Below, piece after piece: positions 24,956-36,300 of a stretch of DNA of 64,000 bases. Position 1 is the first letter of the stretch. Every line of letters starts with the position of its first letter. Position numbers and translations under genes: made by a program. The notes under the pieces were generated by a model. It made no database searches. It was not told the origin of the DNA and saw only the letters and a list, made by a program, of their open reading frames with translations. This DNA comes from Cacajao melanocephalus (Eukaryota > Chordata > Mammalia > Primates > Pitheciidae): positions 1 to 64,000 of the forward strand of contig CAUYLG010034868.1 in NCBI GenBank assembly GCA_963573385.1, read 5' to 3'.

Positions 24956-27900
24956 TTGTTGAGGCAATGATGTGTATGAAGAAAGTAGGAGGGAATACTT
25001 CAGTTTCATCTTTCTGAATTAAGACTAATGATATCCAACATTGCACAGGGCTGTTTAAACTCCTGATGGATTGGTGTAGCAATCAATCATTCAAGGAACC
25101 TAAGGGTGAGGATTTTGTTTATTTGTCATTGTATCTTCCACAGCCTACCTCAGTACTTATTGACTGAATAAAGTAATTTGTAAAGCTAAAGTTAAATTTT
25201 AAATTTGGAAGTCATTAATACAATAATGTAATTTTCAGAGTCAAGTTAGTTAAAAGTTTTAAGTTTAAACTGCTATTTTTATATAATCAATCTTCTAATT
25301 ATTGGTATAATTATATATCAATCATTCTAAGTCAAAAGTTACCTATTCATTAAATACCTTAGAATATTCTGGATCAGTGGTTCCAAAATTTGTCCAGTTA
25401 TGAGTATCATTTCCTTGTCCCTGATTGCAAATAAAATGCTTCAGATTTTTTTTATCCATATTTTTTCACCCTACCAATATAAATTATGATTCAGTGAATA
25501 GCGGATGGGTCTGGAAATATGTGTTTTTAAAACTTTCCCAGGAGATACTAACAGTCAATCAGATAAGAGCCTTTTTAAAAGTCTATATTTAAGGTTCATT
25601 GTGGATAAAACATAAATAGACCCTCCCTTCTATTAAGTTAGCCTATTTCATTTAGGGAAATCACCACAAAAGGTAAAAATCACAACCTAATAATTTCCCC
25701 TGTAGCTGAATTATATGTGTTGAGATCCTGAAAATATCTCCAATGGATTGTCTAGAAAATGAAAAAGTAAGTCCTCTGAGGACATTAATATAAACTGGGA
25801 CCACCTGGTCAGCCCATGGCACAATCTGATTGTAGGCAAATTGTGTTAGATGAAAGTATTTTGGCCAGCTTGACTTTCATTAAATTTAATTAAAAATGGA
25901 AACAGCAATCAGCTCTGTTCCTTACTTAATCAACTAGAAGAAAATGTGATTAACAGGAACAAGAAATCTAAGAAAAACACGGACAAGACACTAAAGAAAA
26001 AAAAATGGTTCTGAGAATACAAAGTCTTGGGAATATTTTCCCCAGAATTCTTATGTAATTAAATTTTCATCTATATTGAACTAAGAAAGAAAGAATAAAT
26101 GTATTTGTGCTCCAATCACTATTTTAAAGATTTATGAGCATACTTTGTTGTGATTTTATTTTATTTTCAAATTTTATTTTGCCACATAGCCATTTACTTC
26201 AGTATTTATTAGCAACAAGCACTCTGCTTCATGCTGCTAAAGTGCTGTTGAGTGAGTCCACTCGGTGGCCAAACACTGGAGAGAATAAGAGAAACGAGAT
26301 TTCCACGCCGTGGGCCATTTTCCCACAGCTTTTAAAATATCTGAATGAACTAAGAGTGATTTTTAAAAAGCAGCAAATAATACTGAGAAATTAATTTGTT
26401 GATATCTGTCGTTTCTATTATAGACTTGTAATTCCAATGCTGGTAAGGTTAATTTATGGCTCAAACAGCTAGTATCCCACATTTTGGGAGGGCATGAAAT
26501 CCAGGAACTTGAAGCACAGCTAATTTGTCACTGAGTTAACAGATGAGTCACTAGAGAAACAGAAATGTACCAACTGATGGTGACTGTCATTGCACTGCAG
26601 TGAAAGTAAGGCTCAAAAAGCAAAATCTTCTACCTGAAGTTACTTAACAAGTTTGGAATAAAAAGTATACCTCTAGCTGGAGTTCTTTGCTCTTACAAGC
26701 TCTCCCTGGTTCAGTCGCAATGATTTTCTACCATATGTCTGGCAGGTGAAACAGCACACTTCTTTCATCTCCAGGTGAAATGCAAAATCACAGTTCTTCC
26801 TGTTTGCAATCTGTGCCTTTGCTGGACTGCATCATAATGAGGGCAAAGTTCAAATGGCCAGTAGACACTGAACTCAGCAAGCATGGGAGACTGAGGCAAG
26901 ACGCTTCTCTCCAGAATAGGAGAGGTCAGCATAGAAATGCCCCTGAAGGGAGCATGAGGAGAAGAAACCACCGCCCAGTTCGTAATCCAACTTGACATAG
27001 AGAGTTTCAATTTTTAAAGGGCTCAGTGCGACTCTTGAAGAGGCATTATGCTTTTGAAAAGTATAAACATTTCTGTAAAAAAGAAAAATCTGCTTAAAGC
27101 AGACTTTCAGATATTTTACGATTAAAAATGCCAGGTTTGTTTTTACCATCTGCTAATGCAATCATGTAAAATTCTATAATTTTGTGTCAGTGAGTTAATT
27201 CTCCTCGTGCTGAACCAAAGGGAACTGTAGACTTAGGGATTAAACAAGAAATAGGCTATATCTAATGAGATGGTGTAGGAATCAGCCAGGCTTGGGAACT
27301 ATACATGAACTCAACACGTGCTTCTATCAGACATAATTTTGGCCAGTAATCTCCAAAGTTGATATTTTTTAGTAGTTTTCAAATATATTCCCTATTGGTT
27401 TTTGTCTACCTTTCCCCCATTTAAAATTTCTATTCTGAAGTCAAGCTTACAATGAAAATTTACCACCTGATGGTGAATGGTTAAAGTCCCATCATATATA
27501 GGGAAGTTTTTGTGTGAGCAAAAGCTTACTAAACATACTGTGGTTATTATTATCTTTTCTTTTCAGTTGGAGCAGCTCACATTCTTACTTTTTCGATCTG
27601 CTTGCTGGATAATTATTATGCCAATTCATAACTTCATTTAAAAAGAGCTAAGCTGGGACTAACAGTGGGAGAGAAGGAAAGAAGAAATCTTCTTCGCCTT
27701 CTTGTCTATCAGCACTAATCCTCTTAAAAGTACCCTTTCAATCAAGTGATCCTAGAGAAGCTCAATTTCCTCAGCAAATTGAATACTGAAAGGTACCGTT
27801 GAAAAGGTTCCTACTGTGAGTGAAAAATGAAAATAAAGGAGTGACCTATGGAGACACCACAAGCCTGGGAACACACAGGGCCTCACGTCTGTATCATGTC

Positions 27901-28899
27901 AGAGATATGTACGCATCTCCGTCAAATTGAAAAGCCAAGGAAATGGATGGCTTTGTCTTTCTGCTGGTGGGGACAAGTACTGGAAATATTTTATTGCAAA
28001 GTGACTGAGACCCTGCTAGTGGTTTTAACACTTAGCAGGCAGGCAGCAACAGCTTAGAGAAAACAGAATGAGATTTTCTCCATTGGGCTCCTCTAGCCTT
28101 GACAAGGGTGACAACTATATTTTTTAAATAGTGTGATGGATTCAGATGGCTCTGGAAAGTTTTATCTTAAAAATAAAATAGTGGAAGCATCCCCTGTGAA
28201 AAATGGCTAGGGAAATAAATACGTTACCAGAATGGTATAGAAATGCTTCAGAAACTGCCTGTAGATTGTCCAAAGAAAACAGAACCAATTTTTCTGAGAA
28301 GATTGAATAGAAATATTGAATGGACCCAGTTTCATTTAATGCCCACAGAGTTCATGTGAAAATGTAATTAAGGAGACTGGGGATGGAGAACAAAAAACGA
28401 TAAAAAGCACAAATAGTCCTTTACAGCTTCTTTAGAAGGTCACAGTCCACTTTTTATGGCACGATGTGAAGCACAAGGTGAAAGCGGGTTTTCAAAGACT
28501 TGGCTCTACCTCAAAATTCTCTCTTTAATGTTGTTTGCAAAATTTATACTGAAGTCAGATTTATGAACATTGTTAGAGAACAGGTATTTCTTTTCTTATT
28601 CAATAGAGAAGAGGTTTGTTATTTTGGTCCAGTTGCTAAGCAAAATTAAGTCTGAGTTTGGGCTGTAAATTTTCAACTGTATCTATATTACCTTTGTGTT
28701 TATTCTGAAATAGCAAGACTTCTGTTTTCAAATCTGAGGATCTCAGGGTTATATACAATTTTTATCACCCCCAAGGTCTTGTCCAGGCCATATGGAAGTT
28801 TTACCTAGGAAATTCCAAAATAACATGGTTAATCATTCTTTGATGGGAAAAACAGTATATCAGGACTGAGAAGAGCTGGGGCTGGAATACTGGTTGAGA
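24956..28899. other. Intronic stretch, mostly unrecognized
   Basis: About 25374-25560 may be a degraded MER5-type element (cagtggttccaaaatttgtcc). Otherwise no exon, RNA gene or repeat family was recognized. The overlapping short ORFs at 26765-27149 look fortuitous: both strands are open and there is no splice context. Confidence 0.4.
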
Positions 28900-29108
28900 T
28901 AGTAGTAGACTGCAGAGTCAAACTACCTGAGTTTGAAATTTGGCTCTTTCTCTTACTAATGTTGACAGCTTGGGCAAGTTGGTAATCTCTCTAAGCCCCA
29001 GTTACTGCATTTGCAAAATGAAGATAATAACAGTTCCTACTTCAAAGTGATATGGTAAAGATTAAATGAGATAATGCATGTAAAGCATTTAGCGCACCAC
29101 TAACATAT
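28900..29108 (+). mobile_element. MIR SINE
   Basis: agtagactgcagagtcaaac, gcttgggcaagttggtaatctct, tgcaaaatgaagataataac and atgcatgtaaagcattta occur in MIR order. One of the better preserved MIR copies here. Confidence 0.85.
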
Positions 29109-29237
29109 AGAAAAAAAAAATCAACCCTTACGATCTCGCAGACGGTTAAGACAACATCCTAGAGCTTAGTGTTGTTAGACTGAGCACACAATGGCTATAT
29201 TTCATTTCTTCATATCCTAACTGCCACATTTTCCTTG

Positions 29238-29282
29238 CCCCCGCCCCCTGCCGTTTTTCTAGCCCCTTCCCCCAACCCCCCC
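29238..29282 (-). other. G-quadruplex-forming motif on the minus strand
   Basis: The + strand has C5, C5, C4, C5 and C7 runs, so the minus strand reads G7-TT-G5-AA-G4 with two further G5 runs. The G7 tract can supply two G3 runs, giving a compact four-run motif. As the gene is transcribed from the + strand, the G-rich strand is the template and the RNA would be C-rich. Confidence 0.6.
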
Positions 29283-30249
29283 GAGCTTCTCCATATTTGT
29301 TAAGTAGACTACACCTAATCAGCACAGAAGGTTCTGGTCAATGCCAAATCTTTTTTAAAAAATTATCTGCTTTATTCTTCATCTTTACACATTAAGTATT
29401 TCTCCCCCTAAGTTTGAGTATTAATGCCTCACAGATCTTAACAGACAGAAGAAAGAATGGTACAAAGAAAGGAAAGGAACTAAAGAGCTGGAGAACAGGG
29501 AAAAAACAAAGGAAGAAACAGAAAGACTTGTGAGAGCTGATGACCCAGTTGGTGATTCAGCTGCTCTTAGCCACAGAACCTTATTTCCCAACATTGTCCC
29601 AACTGGAGCACTGGTCCCCTGAGATGACTAGCAAACAGTTTATTAATCAAGAAAGTTTGTCCAAAATATTCCATACCACGCTTTCCTCTAGGAGAGTCTC
29701 AATGCACATTAACAAATTAAAGATTCTGAGAAGTACTGCAGGAAAAAAACAAACACAAACAAACAAAAACCCCTGTTTTACTTTGTTTAATCTCCTAAGA
29801 CTGATCAATACTTAACACTAATCAATAACATTTGGGGAAACATTTCACTACCATTATTTTACAACTGGGTAACAGGAGGAGACCCATAAATAAAGAACAA
29901 ATTTTGGAGAGCTAATAAACCAAAACTGATGAGCAGAAAAGTGGGACTAACATTTAGTAAGTGCCTATTATGTGTGCCGGAACTTGTACTGTTTTAAAAA
30001 TATTTGCTCATTTCCAATAGGTTAAAGTAATGGCTTTTAAGTGGTAGCGATATTTAGAGTGCTTTATGAAAGAACGTCTTGGCACATATTAAGTTTTCCT
30101 TGAGTGGGGATGCAATAGCTCTTTAAAAATTGAAAAATCTTGAGAACTCACGTAGCCCATATCCATGCCTAAGAGTGTTGCTTTTGCATGCACTGAGAAA
30201 TTTGCAGATTTTAGAGCCTCTCTATCCTCAGTTCCCTGGAAGGTAGCGT
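29283..30249. other. Intronic stretch with a small MIR remnant
   Basis: About 29945-30015 resembles an antisense MIR (tttagtaagtgcctattatgtg). Nothing else was recognized. Confidence 0.4.
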
Positions 30250-30390
30250 GAGACAAAGACCTGTGAACTAGTCCTGGTACTGCTGCTTAGTGGATATGTA
30301 ACCTCAAGTAGCATACTCTTCTGAACCTACATCAATACTAGAAAAAATAATAATATCTAATTTAAGGATTTTTGAGGATTATGGTTGCAA
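30250..30390 (+). mobile_element. MIR fragment
   Basis: ctggtactgctgcttagtgg, gtaacctcaagtagcata, and aataataatatctaatttaagg follow the MIR order. Confidence 0.6.
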
Positions 30391-30573
30391 GCCATAATTT
30401 TATATAACTGATATTTCAAAGAATTCCAGTTTCTTACTCTACATTTTATACTCCTGTATTCATTGATCAAAATATTTTTCTCTTGGACAAGTACTGTAAC
30501 AGGTTCTGTGGACACCACAAAATGATATGTACAATTTCTATATTAGCACCTGCTGATTGTTATTATTGTATTG

Positions 30574-30595
30574 AGTGTGTGTGTGTGTGTGTGTA
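30574..30595. repeat. (GT)n tract at an Alu edge
   Basis: About 10 GT units directly adjoining a truncated antisense Alu, in the place where its poly(T)/linker would lie. Confidence 0.9.
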
Positions 30596-30836
30596 GTTCA
30601 GTGACATGATCACACTTCACTGCAGCCTTGACTTCCTGTTCTCAAGTGGTCCTCCCGCCTTGGCCCCACTGAGTAGCTAGAACTACAAGCATGTGCCACT
30701 ATGCCTAGCTAATTTTTTGTAGAGACAAGGTTTTTCCATGTTGCTCAGGCTGGTCTCCAACTTCTGGGCTCAAGCGATCTGCCTGGCTTAGCCTCCCAAA
30801 GTGCTAGGATTACAGGCATGAGCCACCGCACAGACC
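30596..30836 (-). mobile_element. AluJ, truncated
   Basis: Antisense AluJ from gttcagtgacatgatcacac to gcatgagccaccgcac. The outer ~45 bp of the right monomer and the tail are missing and adjoin a GT tract. Confidence 0.88.
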
Positions 30837-30861
30837 ATTTTATTCTTTCTTTATATTCCCC

Positions 30862-30935
30862 AAGGCATCTGTCTTAGCATAGTGCCGGGTACGTAGTACT
30901 TAGCGTACTTTGTGAAATGAATGAATGAATGAATG
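30862..30935 (+). mobile_element. L2/MIR 3' tail with GAAT repeats
   Basis: tgtcttagcatagtgccggg then tgaaatgaatgaatgaatgaatg is the usual end of an L2-class element. Confidence 0.55.
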
Positions 30936-31461
30936 CAAGCAATAATGGAAAATTGCACTAAAATTGTACTTATTTTATATAATGTAATATAACAAATGTA
31001 ACTTAATAGGACACTTCGTACTGGTAGAACAAGGCAGGATGGAGTCAGACTGAGATTTCTGAAATCTTGTGGTAAATTGTCCATGTTTAACAAGTAGCCT
31101 ATGCCTGTCACTCAACTTTAGATTATATGGATACCAGAAACTTCACTAACAAGATGGCCATGTTAGTGATAATCATTGTTTTATGACAGTGGGTCTGACT
31201 TCAGGACTTTTGCAAGAAACTTGAATTTCCCTTCAAATAAATTGAATATAAATATGTTTTATTTACTCCAACTTGTATTTTAATCCTCTCTTGTTTTTCC
31301 ATCCTCATGCAACAAAAAAGTAAAAAGCTACCTCTTTTCATTTTCTGAAAGGTCTATATACCATTAAAAGTGAAGACTTGAGAGGTGAAACTGATATGAA
31401 GGAGGAAATACAGAACGATAACAGCTATTCTTTTTATGAAGAGTTACAGAACTTCATTTTA
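30936..31461. other. Intronic stretch, nothing recognized
   Basis: No exon or known repeat was seen. Confidence 0.4.
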
Positions 31462-31528
31462 TTAGGTTGGTGCAAAGGTAATTACTTTGAAAGGCAAAAA
31501 AAACCCAAATACCTTTCTACCAACCTAA
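31462..31528. mobile_element. MADE1 (mariner-derived MITE), palindromic
   Basis: It begins ttaggttggtgcaaaggta and ends tacctttctaccaacctaa, inverted repeats of 19 bp with two mismatches around a ~29-nt centre. This is the 80-bp MADE1 element slightly shortened. A TA precedes it; the following dinucleotide is CA rather than TA. MADE1 copies are the known source of the miR-548 family. Confidence 0.9.
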
Positions 31529-31992
31529 CAGCGCTATGTATAGGAAGACACAAAAACAATAGCTATAAGACGTGATTTCTCTTCATTTCTTGTGCACATT
31601 TACCCACATTGACTGAATTGTGGGAAAGATATGTTTTTATACTTAAATGAATAAAAATAGGAAAAAAAGAATTTGAGATTTAAAACTGTTATTCATTGTA
31701 TTGGGGGTATATTTTTAGGTGGCGTTAACAGAAATGGAAGTGACCTGTATTCAGGTCAGCTGGGAGCTCTGCCAGTCATTCATCCCAACTTCCTGCCTCT
31801 TTCTACACTCCCTTTTTATCCTCTTTCTGTGTCTTTTCCCATTACATCTGCATGGTACTCACACCTGTTGTGACGCATTTACCACTACAGTATTTACTAC
31901 ACTTTCATGATTTGAAAATCGAATGGCAGATTTTTGATGTACTCAACACATCTAAATGTTCTCTGAATCTTATCAGAAATTATCAAAAGGGG
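31529..31992. other. Intronic stretch, nothing recognized
   Basis: No exon or known repeat was seen between the MADE1 and the MLT1 LTR. Confidence 0.4.
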
Positions 31993-32315
31993 TGTCTTTG
32001 GCACTTTGAGCTGCTATAACAAAGTAATATAGACTGAATGGCTTATAAACAATAGATATTTATGTCTCATTGACCTGGGTGTGGGAAGTTTGAGCTCAGC
32101 GTGCCAGCACGGTCAGGTTGTGGTGAAAGCCCTCTTCCGGGTTGCAGACTCCTAACCTACATATCCTCACATGGTGGAAGGGGCAAGGCAGCCCTCTCAG
32201 GCCTTTTTTATAAGGTCACTAATCATCTCCCAAAGTCCTATTTCCTAACATCATCCTTGGGGATTAGATTTCAACAGAGGAATCTGGGGGAAACACAAAC
32301 ATTCAGTCCATAACA
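31993..32315 (-). mobile_element. MLT1-type MaLR LTR next to exon B
   Basis: Family phrases on the + strand: tttgagctgctataacaaag, cacatggtggaaggggcaag, aaacacaaacattcagtcca. The ends are tgtctt...taaca, so the LTR reads on the minus strand. It is about 323 bp and ends 41 nt before the exon B acceptor. It is a solo LTR of an ancient, non-functional element. Confidence 0.85.
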
Positions 32316-32356
32316 GGGGAGATGTGTAAAATAAACTTAAGAATGATCTCTTGCAG

Positions 32357-32551
32357 GAATGGAATTCTGCTGTTGAGAAGCTGAAAAGTGAGGCACTGGG
32401 AATTCTGCTGTCAAAGGACTACGTGGAGAAAGAACACCTCCAGCTCTCTCACCAGAAACTGAGTCAGCTTCAAGAAGAACTTGGTCAACTTATGGTGGAA
32501 AGGAATACCTGGTTAAAGGAGGCAAATGAATTTTTTAACAGTGCTAACAAG
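32357..32551 (+). CDS. CCDC141: CCDC141 internal coding exon B (65 codons)
   Basis: The acceptor is gatctcttgcag, a short pyrimidine tract, and the donor is AAG|gtcagt. The 195-nt frame-0 exon encodes 65 residues starting [18 protein letters not shown] and ending EFFNSANK. The sequence is strongly charged and leucine-rich with Gln runs ([11 protein letters not shown]), typical of an amphipathic helix of the coiled-coil rod. Both ends are phase 0. With exon A it makes 104 codons, close to the ~106 residues of one spectrin repeat. The acceptor lies only 41 nt after the end of an MLT1-type LTR, so branch point and pyrimidine tract must fit in 32316-32356. I see about three differences from the remembered human sequence. 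Confidence 0.93.
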
Positions 32552-32849
32552 GTCAGTGTGAGGTCAAGTTGATAATTTTTGGTAATCAGGCAGATCAGTA
32601 AAAGACTCATTACTTCAGTCGGCTGGAGCACATCACAGAAGTCAAAACTCCGTGTAGAATTTCAAAATCAATAGCAGCAAAGAAGAGCTTTTAACATGCA
32701 TTGCTATTATGGCCATTATTTGGCTCTCAAAACTATAAAACTGTTTTCACATGTAAAGGGTGACTTTAAAAACAACAAACCGCATGAGGGTTTTTTGGGG
32801 GAGGATTTGTTTTGTTTGGTTGGTTGGATGGATTTAGTTGTTGTTGTTG

Positions 32850-33147
32850 TTTTGAGAAAGGGTCTGGCCCTGTCGCCCTGGCTGGAGTGTAGTGATGTGA
32901 TCATAGCTTACTGCAGCCTCCAGCTCCCAGACTCAATTGATTCTCCCACCTCAGCCTCCCAAGTAGCTGGGATCATAGGTACATTCCACCATGCATAACT
33001 AATTTTTTCGTTTTTTTTTTTTTTTTGGAGAGACAGGGTCTCGCTATGTTGCCTATGTTGGTCTCAAACTCCTGGGCTCAAGTGGTCCTCCTGCCTCAGC
33101 CTTCCAAAGTGCTGAAATTATGGACATGAGCCACCATGCCTAGCCTC
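32850..33147 (-). mobile_element. AluJ, full length
   Basis: Antisense dimer from ttttgagaaagggtctggcc to gccaccatgcctagcc, with a T-rich linker at about 33003-33027. It lies ~300 bp after the exon B donor. Confidence 0.9.
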
Positions 33148-36004
33148 ATGATGGTTTTATCTTACAGCTGCCATTGGTCTATTTGCGGGGGACACTTGTG
33201 CCCATATTGTAGTGTTTCTTATGGAGGAAGAGAATTACCATAAATATATCAAGGCTTAAAAATATCTTACAATTTTTACCAAAGGGCCTCTTTTTTTTTA
33301 ATCCTCTTTTCTTTACCAGGTAAAAATATGTGAATATTGCAAGCCTTTTGCACATAAGCCATAAGTCTAGAAACAGTGCCTTAGCCTGATTGCTCTGCCG
33401 TGGTCTTGCCTTTTTAAGTCAGCCAAAGTGAAATCTGCCTTTGGACCATCTCCAGGTCTTCTTGAGTTGAAGAAGTGCTATTTCTCCTCTCTGATTCATT
33501 GGACGTTGATTGCAGCAGGTGGTTGCTGCTCAGTAGCAATGTTCACCTGTTCACATAACTTGAGAACGGCTCAGTACATGAGTCTGGTGATCTTATTTGA
33601 AAACATTTTCTACCTTTTCCAATGTAACACACACCTTCAAATGGTGTTATTGGAATTGTTTCATACTTTAAATTTCACTGTTGTTTTCAAAGCAGGCAAT
33701 GTGACAGGAAACGAATGAGGAAGCCCTGGAAGCTAGGTACATTGTGATCTAAAATCACATCAACACCCTGAATACACTGTCCTGGCGTATATCAAAATAG
33801 TCACTTAATTTTGAACTTGTTTACTAATAAGAAAGTTTTTGAAAAAAATAAATAGTAAAATTTCAAAACAGAGGTGCTAAGTTGTGGTAAAATGTTAAAG
33901 AAAGATTTATTGTCAAATTATTTGTCATTTGGAATTTCTTTAAGAGAGGAAACAGATATACCATGTTACTGGAGCTATTGGACTAATTAGATGTCAGGTG
34001 CTAGTTAAGTTTCTCCTCAGTAATTTGGTTTTTGAACAAGAGACTTTTAAATTTACACTGCATATGCATTCTTCAAAGTGAGTGGGTCATCTACAAGTCA
34101 GTTAATCCTGCTTCTAAGGAAAAGAGTTATCAAACATATTGCTATAACGATGCTTCCAGTACAAATCCTATAGTTTATAGCCTGGCAAAATATAGTTTCT
34201 TTCATCCTCATCTTCTTACTGTTGCTTTCTCTGCTGTCCTTATTTTGTACTTTGCTGGGATATTTTCCCGGTTTTAACAGAGAAGGAGTATCTCCGGCAA
34301 AAGGCTTTTTTTTTTTTTTTTTTAAGGAGAAGAAGAAGAGAGTTGTTACTTTCTCAAACTCATGCAGTAATTCAGGACAGATTGGAGAAGATAATTCATG
34401 TTTCTTGACCACAAAAACATTTGATTTCTAGATGCCCTGTTTTACCATTTGAAAGCCTTGGCATGCTAGCTATACAAATCATAATAAACTCCACTGGGAT
34501 TATCCATATTATAGCATGTTCTATAGCCAAGTGACACTCAGAATAGTGTTAGAATCCTCTCCCTTTTCAAAGCATCAAGGAAATAATTTCTGACTCCAAA
34601 TCTAAGAACTCAATGTGAAAGATGATGGATATTTCTACCCTTAGCAAAAATTAAAGCTGGAGTTTGGAAAGTAGATTTTTAATCATGAGTCTTGAAATGA
34701 ATACTATGTTATTAGGTAGAAATAAATGATGAAATTATATAGTATAACTCCACTTAGAAAACTCTTCTCGTGGCTTATAAATGGTATTTTTCTTTTTTAC
34801 TGATATTGTAAAACCTCCAAATTTTACAAAAATCTGACCACTTTACCCAATTTTTAACGTGACGTGACACTCATAACCCTCGTTTAAATAAAGCACTGAA
34901 TTTTAAAAATTAATATAATTTCAAAATCCCTCAAAATTCTTTTTCAAGAATAAAATTCTGATTACACGAGTGAAAAGGTATTTTCAGTTTATATAATCAA
35001 TTATCTCCAAAACACTGAATTTTCCTCTGGAAAATTCACTTTGTTGTGCCTTGAGTACACTGGGGTTCCCTAATTGTGAACGTTCCTGTTCTTAGATGAA
35101 GTCATGCTCTCAAGAACTGTGAGGGCCTTGAGATTTTACCCTACTTTCAAGCTAACATGTTGACTCATCACAGTTTCATGGATGATTACAGAAGACTCCT
35201 GACTTCTGGGTCAGAGGTGATTTATTACAGCAAAGCAGTAGCCAGAGTGTCGGTATGCCACATCGATTCTCCCAGCCCCAATTCTCCCTGGGTGATGCAG
35301 ATGGGCCCAGATGGATGTATGCACCTGTAGCAGATGGGGTTCAGAAAAAGGAACCCTAAACTTGGGGAATCTGCAGTCTTACAGCAGATAGGAAGCAAGT
35401 TTGCTCTTTGTTTTGGAGGGCAACATCACTTCAACCCTGAAGGTTGCTAGTTGTAGACTCAACACTGAAAAGTGGCCCAGAGGTAGAGGGGTCAGAGTCT
35501 TGTATTCTTGACCTGCCAGTGGGAGCACCAGAGATCCTTGAAGAACTTTCTCTCCCAACACATGCAGATCTGGATGTTAGCACTGCAGGAATAAAAGTTG
35601 AAATCAGCACTTTACAAAAAGGTACTTTCCTTGAAAATCAGTTTCATTCTGGATAAGAGGAATTATTTTTCAGCAAACAACCACTTGTTCCAAATTTGTT
35701 GAAACTAGGTCAATATACTTTTTCAATTTCTGTGTCAAATACTAGTGTAACAAATTTGTTAGTATCGTGGGCAATATATAAATAAGTGAGTGGGATAGCT
35801 TGAATATCAGTTTGGTAAAAAGTGAAATGTATGATTTTTAAGTATACTTTTTACTTTTTTGAATTTTGTTAAAAAGATATCCCATTTTATCTGCAGAATA
35901 GACTGTTAGTAATTTTCTCATATCATATATATTTCTTTCTTCATCCAGGTTTTTATCATATTTCTGGTTAAAATCATTGAAGAGGCTCTCTCCCCCCTTT
36001 CCTT
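33148..36004. other. Intronic stretch, nothing recognized
   Basis: No family-level repeat or exon was recognized. A T20 tract lies at about 34304-34323. Confidence 0.4.
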
Positions 36005-36300
36005 TCATTTTCTTTCTTTTTTCGGGGGGAGTGGAGACAGGGTTTCACTGTCATTGAGGCTGAAGTGCAGTGACATGATCACAGCTCACTGCAGCCTTGA
36101 CCTCCCAGGCTCAGGTAATCCTCCCACCTCAGCCTCCCAGGCAGCTTGGATGCCACCACACCAGGCTAATGTTTTGTGAAGATGGAATTTTACCATGTTG
36201 CCCAGGCTTGTCTTGACCTCCTAGGCTCAAGGGATCCAGTCCACCCTCCTCAGCCTCCCAAAGTGCTGGGATTATAGGTGTGAGCCACCACATCCCACCT
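36005..36300 (-). mobile_element. AluJ
   Basis: Antisense Alu from ggagtggagacagggtttca to gtgagccaccacatcccacc, with small internal deletions in the right monomer. Confidence 0.88.

Noticed and set aside
26765..27149. Overlapping ORFs on both strands with better GC content than the surroundings
   Set aside because: Mutually overlapping frames on both strands and no splice or family evidence; no coding call.
34304..34323. T20 tract as a possible processed-pseudogene tail
   Set aside because: No gene-like sequence or flanking duplication was found next to it.
35444..35656. 70-codon + strand ORF, acidic, with a possible donor after tttacaaaaag
   Set aside because: No convincing acceptor, no family signal and no place in the CCDC141 protein, since exons B and C join directly. 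Likely a chance ORF or an old repeat remnant.
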